Shown: positions 45,965-51,747 of the stretch, one piece after another
How the letters are laid out: each line of letters starts with the position of its first letter
Position numbering within the stretch: position 1 is the first letter of the stretch
Assembly: GCA_947089855.1 (NCBI GenBank)
Contig: CAMUML010000031.1
Coordinates: forward strand, 1 to 51,747
Length of the DNA: 51,747 bases
Reading direction: 5' to 3'
Source: an uncultured Eubacterium sp.
Lineage (GTDB): Bacteria > Bacillota > Clostridia > Lachnospirales > Lachnospiraceae
Made by a program: the position numbers and the translations under genes
Notes under the pieces: model-generated
Databases searched by the model: none
What the model was told of the DNA's origin: nothing
What the model saw: only the letters and a program-made list of their open reading frames with translations

Positions 45965-46003
45965 GCTGTTATAGAATTTGCACTCCGAAAATTCTATAAC
46001 AGC
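45965..46003. terminator. Bidirectional terminator
   Basis: GCTGTTATAGAATTT pairs perfectly with AAATTCTATAACAGC across a 9-base loop, with CTGTCTTTTT on the plus strand. It can end both the nuclease gene and the convergent BlaR1-like gene. Confidence 0.75.
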
Positions 46004-46177
46004 CTGTCTTTTTCAACTGAATCGCGATATTTGATTACACACACCAAATGCTATTCATAAAGTGGGACATAAAACATTGCAAACTTCCGTTTACCAAAAG
46101 CAAAGATTATGATTTTATAATCGTCCAGATCATAGTACGTCTTACATCTGTGGAGCATGAAATTTTGATATTTTTTG

Positions 46178-47695
46178 TTAATCCGCATATACAAAATACC
46201 CCGTTGCATTAAGCTTTGTGCCATCCCTATAGTTATTTTGAACAAACACACAATAATCATCTGTTTTATCAACTTTAAAATTATGTGATGCTGCACCACG
46301 CCCTTCTACATAATGAATCACGCCTTCCCTCATAATTCCAATCCAAAAATCTTTTGTTCTAGGCGTTACAACTGCAGATACAGAAACATACTGTCCTTTA
46401 TTCATTGCATAATTGGCAGTAACATATCTTGTATTTGGATCAACTATCCAATCAAAATTATAATGAACCCCTTTTGCATATGATACACTATCCTTATTCG
46501 GAGTAGAAATAATCTGTAACCCATCTAAGTCCAAATCTTCAACTCTGCACCAATGTTCTACCATTCCATCATCTGCAATAACTAACTTTTCGCCTTCGAG
46601 TTCAGTATCGGATTCATCTGCTGGTACAGCACCAGCCTCGGCAACTGGCACGGAGACTTCTAATGCTGATACCTCGGTTTCATTTACATGTTCTTCTGTA
46701 TTTCGATAAATCATATTATGTAAATCTGCGACCGCTTTTCCAGATGCAAATGCAGTTGATGTGGTCATAAAAATAAATGCGGCAGTCATCGCTGCAGTGA
46801 CAATTCCGTTTGTCTTACTGAATTTTTGGTACTTTTTCATAAAATCAACTCTCCTATTTAATACCTCTTTATTGTTATTTAAGGTTGAAAAGAAGAATTT
46901 ATCTTTCTTTGACACCGTTTCATACGGTATCAATTCCATGATATTATCGAAGTATGCATGTGCGTTGTGAAGATTTCCGGATGCCTCTAAGGCAGTGGCA
47001 TCAGCCATACATTCGCTCCAATAATTGACAGCAATAGAAAGTAAATAAACACATGGGTTAAAACAGTGTACCATCATAACAATGACAACAAAACCTTTTA
47101 AAAATAAGTCCTTGTGCTTGTAATGGGCCAGTTCGTGGTAGAAGATCAGCTCTAATTCCGCTTCTGTATAATCCCGTTCCGGCAGCACAATTTGCGGATG
47201 GGCCAGCCCTATAATAATCGGCGTTGGCGTAAATACATTCCTGTTGATCGGCATCTCCATATACGGAAGGCCCAATTGCCTGCGCACTTTATGGAATATT
47301 TCGAGCGTCGTTTTTTCATCTTCCATCGGAACATTATCATCCAGTTTCCGGCACCAGTCACTGCGTTCATGCCATCGGTATAGAAATACCAAACACATTG
47401 CAATGATCCATAAGACGGAAAAGATATTCATGCCCTTTACCATTTTGGATGTCTGGCGAAATACCGTTCCCCATGCTGACGCCTGTCCAACAATCCATCC
47501 ACGGTACGTTAATATAACAGCAATATATCCAATAGGAATAAAAAATAATACACAAATCCATCGAAGCGTCGTGTATATCATTTTAGGATTGGTAACCATA
47601 AAAAAGCCCCGCAACGCCCACCATGCTATAAACAGCAGAGTGCTTGATGCGGAGCTTATCACTATCGCAAAACATGATTGGCTAATCAAGTTCAT
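46178..47695 (-). CDS. BlaR1/MecR1-type M56 membrane metalloprotease with an atypical C-terminal domain
   Basis: Membrane sensor protease of 505 residues. Spans lie near 8-28, 41-62, 91-106 and 298-317. The zinc site is HELAH (187-191), with the distal glutamate in WSECMADATAL (E228). In classical BlaR1 a penicillin-binding domain follows the last span; here the exported C-terminus (318-505) lacks the STYK and KTG motifs and instead shows a beta-rich tail (YAKGVHYNFDWIVDPNTRYVTANYAM...FWIGIMREGVIHYVEGRGAAS). The signal sensed is therefore probably not a beta-lactam. It overlaps blaI by 14 bp and likely cleaves that repressor. Confidence 0.85.
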   Translation of the reverse strand: MNLISQSCFAIVISSASSTLLFIAWWALRGFFMVTNPKMIYTTLRWICVLFFIPIGYIAVILTYRGWIVGQASAWGTVFRQTSKMVKGMNIFSVLWIIAMCLVFLYRWHERSDWCRKLDDNVPMEDEKTTLEIFHKVRRQLGLPYMEMPINRNVFTPTPIIIGLAHPQIVLPERDYTEAELELIFYHELAHYKHKDLFLKGFVVIVMMVHCFNPCVYLLSIAVNYWSECMADATALEASGNLHNAHAYFDNIMELIPYETVSKKDKFFFSTLNNNKEVLNRRVDFMKKYQKFSKTNGIVTAAMTAAFIFMTTSTAFASGKAVADLHNMIYRNTEEHVNETEVSALEVSVPVAEAGAVPADESDTELEGEKLVIADDGMVEHWCRVEDLDLDGLQIISTPNKDSVSYAKGVHYNFDWIVDPNTRYVTANYAMNKGQYVSVSAVVTPRTKDFWIGIMREGVIHYVEGRGAASHNFKVDKTDDYCVFVQNNYRDGTKLNATGYFVYAD

Positions 47696-48059
47696 CGATT
47701 TTTTTCTTTAGTTCCTCCCGATCTGATCTGCTTAATATATCTTTTCCAAATAACCCGCATACAAATGCTGACATACTCCCGCCGTTCCAGAACTGGACAT
47801 AATCTTTTAACACATCATCTTTATATTCTTCTTTGTCAACTAATGGCTGATAAAAGAAACACCTTCCCTTTCGGTACATCTTCAGGTAATCTTTTTTTAC
47901 AAGTCTCGCAAGGAACGTTGAAACGGTTTGTGTTTTCCAGTTCTTACCATGCTGTGTATTGACCATCTCTGTAATTTCCTGCATCGACAGGTCATGTGAA
48001 CTATCCCATACACACTTCATAACAACCTTTTCACATTCTGTAATTTCCTTTGCTCTCAT
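47682..48059 (-). CDS. BlaI/MecI-family repressor
   Basis: Repressor of 125 residues. The winged helix (about 1-75: ITECEKVVMKCVWDSSHDLSMQEITEMV, TVSTFLARLVKKDYL) and the wing/dimer segment with the cleavage-region GRCFFYQPLVDKEEY are typical. The inner ATG at 48059 is chosen since AAGGA lies before it and the promoter's -10 box at 48087 leaves too short a leader for the ATG at 48080. It presumably represses its own operon through the palindrome over the -10 box. Confidence 0.9.
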   Translation of the reverse strand: MRAKEITECEKVVMKCVWDSSHDLSMQEITEMVNTQHGKNWKTQTVSTFLARLVKKDYLKMYRKGRCFFYQPLVDKEEYKDDVLKDYVQFWNGGSMSAFVCGLFGKDILSRSDREELKKKIDELD

Positions 48060-48085
48060 ACTCCATCCTTTCTCAACCATGCAAA

Positions 48086-48115
48086 TAGTATACTACATTT
48101 ACTGGCTGCTTTCAA
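48086..48115 (-). promoter_or_regulatory. blaI promoter with overlapping operator palindrome
   Basis: TTGAAA (48110-48115), 17 bp, TATACT (48087-48092) on the minus strand. The perfect palindrome TAGTATACTA (48086-48095) covers the -10 box, a fitting place for BlaI binding. Confidence 0.7.
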
Positions 48116-48255
48116 CTTTTATTTGTGGCTATAGTTTTAAAGCGCATATGAGCACCTTATTATCATAATATCTGTTATGTATCTCTTAGTATATCTGAAA
48201 AAAAGCCAGAAAACAAGAGAATTTATGGATATTTCATATCTTTTTTTGGAAACCA

Positions 48256-48397
48256 GTTACTAATGACGGCCCGGGCCGTCCATAGTAACCATTCGGGGCG
48301 ATATGGAAAGTTTGCTCCGCAAAATCGCCCCTCACTCCTGAATCATATTCTTACGGAACGCGCAGTAAATGCGCATTCCTAGCCCGTAAATAGAAAC
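48256..48397 (+). repeat. Family-1 double-hairpin repeat, copy D (complete)
   Basis: Starts GTTACTAATGACGGCC and ends GCCCGTAAATAGAAAC. Hairpin 1 (GTTACTA...TAGTAAC) and hairpin 2 (GGGGCG...CGCCCC with GCTCCGC-type loop) are both intact. It lies between the 32-residue peptide gene and blaI and accounts for most of the gap 48060-48473. Confidence 0.8.
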
Positions 48398-48473
48398 GGA
48401 AGCCAGTCCTTTATGCCTGAATCGACATGTGTACTCTGACTAATATTGTATCAAAAAAAATACATATTATACG

Positions 48474-48572
48474 TTATTTTTTTGCACAAACCTTTGAAAA
48501 AAACATACCAGCTGCGACGGCCAGCAATGCCCATGCAAATAAGATGTTCCATTTCATTTTTTTGTTGTCCAT
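48474..48572 (-). CDS. 32-residue single-span membrane peptide
   Basis: A short frame, MDNKKMKWNILFAWALLAVA followed by AGMFFSKVCAKK, with a perfect GGAGGAG four bases before the ATG. It has a lysine-rich start, one hydrophobic span (about 9-25) and a basic tail. The quality of the ribosome binding site and the amphipathic layout argue that it is translated. I do not recognise it; toxin-like, holin-like or regulatory micropeptide roles are all possible. It lies upstream of the blaI operon but is separated from it by a family-1 repeat. Confidence 0.6.
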   Translation of the reverse strand: MDNKKMKWNILFAWALLAVAAGMFFSKVCAKK

Positions 48573-48724
48573 ATTACTCCTCCGTAGTATCATAGTTTTC
48601 ATTATCCCAATGTGGTTAGCATGTTTGGAATAATAATGGTTATCATAACATGGAACGCACTCGAACGCAAGTACTATTTTATATTATTCACAAAAAAAGG
48701 GCTTATTGGGTTACTATTTACAGG

Positions 48725-48997
48725 CAATGTCATCAACTTAGGAACGGTTGTGAAATAACTTGTGCAGTTTGCTGAGGATAATTTTTCGAGAGTGCCCTGC
48801 AAAAACCGGAGGCATAGTGGGCTATGTTGAGGATTTTTGCAGGGTGCTATCGGAGATTTAGACCAGCAAAATGCACAAGTTATTTTGCGACAGTTCCTTA
48901 GGCTCTTTCCTGCTGAAATTCAGCTATGTAAAGCCTTGAATTATCAGATGTTTTCTAATACTGGTCAAGGGCCAGATGGCTTAAGTAAATGACATTG
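48725..48997. repeat. Family-3 element, copy c, split by a family-2 insertion
   Basis: Ends CAATGTCATCAACTTAGG and CTTAAGTAAATGACATTG, opposite in orientation to copy a. Removing the 157-bp family-2 element and its 3-bp duplication leaves exactly 113 bp, the length of copy a. The flanks TTACTATTTACAGG and CCTGTAAATAATAA are inverted copies of the family-1 ends. The gap 48573-49123 holds these repeats and a terminator. Confidence 0.85.
48741..48897. repeat. Family-2 MITE-like element, copy 3, nested in family 3
   Basis: A 157-bp element with the same inverted ends as copies 1 and 2 (AAATAACTTGTGCA inward), flanked by TTA (48738-48740 and 48898-48900). The interior is diverged and contains its own inverted repeat (CCCTGCAAAAA/TTTTTGCAGGG). 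Confidence 0.85.
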
Positions 48998-49020
48998 CCT
49001 GTAAATAATAACAGCCAAAT

Positions 49021-49056
49021 CTCAAAAAACCCCTATAAAACAAGGGGTTTTTTGAG
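49021..49056. terminator. Terminator of the cellobiose phosphorylase gene
   Basis: CTCAAAAAACCCCT pairs perfectly with AGGGGTTTTTTGAG. The T run inside the stem acts on both strands; it lies 68 bp after the gene's stop on the minus strand. Confidence 0.8.
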
Positions 49057-49123
49057 CATATAGCGGGCAGCTGGATTGCCAGCCCCAAAACCGCAGCGCC
49101 ATGCGGTCCGAACCAGCCTATCC

Positions 49124-51559
49124 TTAACCCATCTTCACATCTACATGATAACAATCTTTTCCATCCACAATAGGCACAACAGCACCATCTACCAGGCAGC
49201 CGTCTACCGTCATCTGCTGTACACCTTTTTGCACATGTGCAGAATTATCCACCGTAATGACATATTTTGCCCCACGGTACATCCGTTCGCAAGTATACCC
49301 GTCCCAGGTATCTGGGATACATGGATCAATACACAGGCCGTCCAAGGTCGGCTGGATGCCGAGGATATATTGGCTAATACAGGTAAACGTCCAGGCTGCT
49401 GTTCCGGTCAGCCAGCTGTTTTTGCCTTCCCCATGCGTCGGCCCGTCGGCGCCGACGATCATCTGGCAGTATACGTAGGGTTCTGTCTTATGGATTTCAC
49501 TGATGTCTTCCAGATAAACAGGGCATGTTTTTTGGAATACTGCAAATGCACGGTTCCCATGGCCGATTTTTGTTTCTGCACAGGCAATCCACGGGTTGTT
49601 ATGGCAGAATATCCCGGCATTTTCCTTATATCCAGGCGGATAAGAGGTAATTTCGCCCAGTTTGGCCTGGTAAGCCGTATAAGCCGGCTGCAAAAGCATA
49701 ATGCCATACGGGGTTTCCAGCCGTTTTTCTACGCTTTTTAGCGCAGTTTCCGCTTTGCCGTCCGCTGCCCCGATGCCTGCCATAACGCACATGCCCTGCG
49801 GCTCGATATAAATCTGGCCTTCCTGGCAGCGTTTGCTTCCCACTGGCTCAGAAAATGCGTCATAGGCACGGATAAACCATTCGCCATCCCATCCGCTTTC
49901 CAAAACTGCCGCTTCCATTTCTGCGGTTTTTTGTTCCACTTCTTCGGCTTCCTGCACCCGTCCAATATGCCTGCAGATCTGTGCATATTCCAGGCCATAT
50001 TTGACAAACATGCCCGCGATAAATACGCTTTCTGCCACAGAGCCTTCGCTGCTTCCCGTTGTCTGGAAGCTTTCCCCCGGCGTTTGTGAAAAACAGTTTA
50101 AATTCAGGCAGTCGTTCCAGTCTGCCCGCCCGATCAACGGCAGTTTATGCGGGCCCAAATGTGTTGCCGTATATTGGAAACTGCGCCGCAAATGCTCCAT
50201 CAACGGCTGCGCCGCAGTTTCATCATTATCAAATGCGCAAAGCTCATCCAGTATGGAAAAATCGCCCGTTTCACGCAGATAAGCTGCTACACCCGCGATC
50301 AGCCAAAGCGGGTCGTCACAGAAACCGCCCCCGGCATCTGCATTCCCTTTTTTTGTAAGCGGCTGGTATTGGTGGTAGGCACTGCCGTCTTCAAACTGGG
50401 TACTTGCTATATCGAGGATACGTTCCCTTGCACGTTCTGGGATCAAATGCACAAAACCAAGCAGGTCTTGGCAGGAATCCCGAAAACCCATACCACGCCC
50501 CAAACCGCTTTCGTAATAGCTGGCACTGCGGCTCATATTAAACGTCACCATACACTGGTATTGGTTCCAGATATTGACTACCCGGTTTAGCTTTTCATCT
50601 GCGGTCTGTACCGTATAAGCCTGGAGCAGCCCCTGCCAGTAAGTGGCCAGCGCTGAAAATGCCACTTCCACCTGCGCGTCAGACTGGAATTTTTCCAACA
50701 GGCGGCGTGCCGGTTTTTTCTGAATCCGGTTAGGGGATTCAAATTTTTCATCTAAGGGATTTTCACAATATCCCAGGACAAAGATATAAGAAACGGATTC
50801 CCCTGGTGCAAGCCGTGTTTTTAAATGGTGCGAGCCAATAGGCGCACCACCGTGCGCAATGCTGTTTTTACTTTCCCCTTCTGCCACCGCCTGCGGGTTG
50901 GCAGGGCCGTTATATAGCCCGACAAATGCATCCCTGCTGGTATCAAACCCTGCCAGCTCCTTATTTACCGCATAAACAGCATAATGGTTCCTGCGTTCCC
51001 GGTATTCGGTTTTATGGTAGATCGCGCTGCCATCGACTTCTACTTCCCCGGTGGAAAAATTGCGCTGGAAGTTCGTGGAATCATCCTGCGCATTCCATAG
51101 GCAAAATTCCAGGTAGCTGAATACATCGATTGCCTTTTTTTCATGGCTGCTGTTTTTTAATACAAGCCGGTGCACTTCGCAAGGCTCCCCAACCGGTACA
51201 AATACCAAAAGGTCCGCTTCCAGGCCATTTTTTACGCTTTCTATCCGGGTGTAGCCAAGGCCGTGGCGGCAGGTATATGTATCGAGTGATTCCTGCACCG
51301 GCTGCCAGCCTGGGTTCCAGACGGTATTGCCGTCTTTGATATAATAGTAGCGGCCGTTGCAGTCTGTAGGGCTGTTGTTATAGCGGTACCGTGTCAGTCT
51401 GAGCAGTTTTGCATCTTTATAAAAGGAATAGCCGCCTGCGGTATTGGAAATTAGGCCAAAAAAATCTTGGGTCCCTAGGTAATTGATCCACGGCAGGGGG
51501 GTTTGGGGGGTTGTGATTACGTATTCTTTTTTTGTGTCGTCAAAATATCCGTATTTCAT
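49124..51559 (-). CDS. cbp: Cellobiose phosphorylase (GH94)
   Basis: Cytoplasmic enzyme of 811 residues that splits cellobiose with phosphate to glucose and alpha-glucose 1-phosphate (EC 2.4.1.20). The sequence follows the characterised clostridial enzyme closely throughout (from memory): [17 protein letters not shown] start, [16 protein letters not shown], the catalytic D483 in [36 protein letters not shown] and a MG end. Length is identical to the Clostridium thermocellum enzyme as I recall it. AAGGAGAG lies before the ATG. The upstream 188 bp to the window end hold no recognisable gene, so its operon context is unknown; it lacks the 19-bp operator found at the other GH94 genes. Confidence 0.95.
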   Translation of the reverse strand: MKYGYFDDTKKEYVITTPQTPLPWINYLGTQDFFGLISNTAGGYSFYKDAKLLRLTRYRYNNSPTDCNGRYYYIKDGNTVWNPGWQPVQESLDTYTCRHGLGYTRIESVKNGLEADLLVFVPVGEPCEVHRLVLKNSSHEKKAIDVFSYLEFCLWNAQDDSTNFQRNFSTGEVEVDGSAIYHKTEYRERRNHYAVYAVNKELAGFDTSRDAFVGLYNGPANPQAVAEGESKNSIAHGGAPIGSHHLKTRLAPGESVSYIFVLGYCENPLDEKFESPNRIQKKPARRLLEKFQSDAQVEVAFSALATYWQGLLQAYTVQTADEKLNRVVNIWNQYQCMVTFNMSRSASYYESGLGRGMGFRDSCQDLLGFVHLIPERARERILDIASTQFEDGSAYHQYQPLTKKGNADAGGGFCDDPLWLIAGVAAYLRETGDFSILDELCAFDNDETAAQPLMEHLRRSFQYTATHLGPHKLPLIGRADWNDCLNLNCFSQTPGESFQTTGSSEGSVAESVFIAGMFVKYGLEYAQICRHIGRVQEAEEVEQKTAEMEAAVLESGWDGEWFIRAYDAFSEPVGSKRCQEGQIYIEPQGMCVMAGIGAADGKAETALKSVEKRLETPYGIMLLQPAYTAYQAKLGEITSYPPGYKENAGIFCHNNPWIACAETKIGHGNRAFAVFQKTCPVYLEDISEIHKTEPYVYCQMIVGADGPTHGEGKNSWLTGTAAWTFTCISQYILGIQPTLDGLCIDPCIPDTWDGYTCERMYRGAKYVITVDNSAHVQKGVQQMTVDGCLVDGAVVPIVDGKDCYHVDVKMG

Positions 51560-51747
51560 TTTTTCTCTCCTTTTGGGTTGTGCGTTTCTGGATTTGTATG
51601 AGGAAGGGATTGGATTTCTGGGGCTGTTGGGGGTTTGGGCCTTTGGAGGGTTTTGGCTTCTCGGGAGGGGCGGAGGGGATGGCCTCTCGGACGCTGCATC
51701 CAGAAGCTGGGGTATTCCTGCTATGCCGCTGCGAAATGCAGGTACCT

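Noticed and set aside
46051-46299. 82-residue minus-strand frame at the end of the BlaR1-like gene
   Set aside because: It overlaps the real gene in another frame and its composition looks like translated AT-rich non-coding DNA.
43931-49012. CRISPR array suggested by several repeats in a short region
   Set aside because: The repeats are long, differ in type and spacing, have inverted ends and target duplications, and there are no regular spacers or cas genes.
51560-51747. Possible gene start at the right edge of the window
   Set aside because: No start codon with a ribosome binding site or conserved frame is visible in the last 188 bp.

Overview
The window looks like chromosome of a Gram-positive, spore-forming, butyrate-producing gut anaerobe of the Lachnospiraceae (Clostridium cluster XIVa) type. 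The evidence is the thl-hbd-bcd-etfB-etfA butyryl-CoA cluster, spoVAA/spoVAB, an oxygen-independent HemZ, GH94 phosphorolytic sugar metabolism, strong GGAGG ribosome binding sites and many U-tailed terminators. This is inferred from gene content; no rRNA or tRNA is present. Most genes lie on the minus strand.

Region by region: (1) 0-5.8 kb holds a mobile-element-type DUF6075-like gene, then the relA-MBL-hemZ operon and a small DUF3837-like gene. (2) 5.9-18.9 kb is a carbohydrate island: an ABC importer without its ATPase (two permeases and a lipoprotein binding protein), a GH94 phosphorylase, a divergent AraC regulator, and an operon that couples a second sugar-binding lipoprotein, a chemoreceptor and a second, divergent GH94 enzyme. 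A 19-bp motif, GCATSRWTTTGAYATTTTT, occurs before the importer, before the first GH94 gene and before the chemoreceptor operon, each time 36-37 bp upstream of a -10 box and in the same orientation. This suggests one AraC regulon for sensing, uptake and phosphorolysis of an unidentified glycan. (3) 18.9-21.2 kb has spoVAB, a small ORF and spoVAA behind a membrane-anchored LEA-like repeat protein with a candidate sigma-G promoter. (4) 21.4-26.7 kb is a Bce-like FtsX permease, ATPase, kinase and regulator module. (5) 26.8-34.9 kb carries coaBC, a double hemerythrin and the butyrate operon, which lacks crotonase and has a near-perfect Rex operator in its leader. (6) 35-43.8 kb holds a PcsB-like/SleB hydrolase, a degenerate HD-GYP protein, carAB and a second chemoreceptor. 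(7) 43.9-49 kb is repeat-rich and contains an Rpn-like nuclease, a small convergent RNA locus, a BlaI/BlaR1-type pair whose receptor has a non-penicillin-binding C-terminus, and a 32-residue membrane peptide. (8) 49.1-51.6 kb is a classical cellobiose phosphorylase.

Three families of short, non-coding repeats fill the intergenic spaces: a GTTACTAT-ended double-hairpin element (three clear copies and one decayed), a roughly 150-bp element with 26-bp inverted ends and a 3-bp TWA duplication (three copies), and a 113-bp element (two complete copies and one partial). They are nested in one another, and the insertion arithmetic is exact, so their relative ages can be read.
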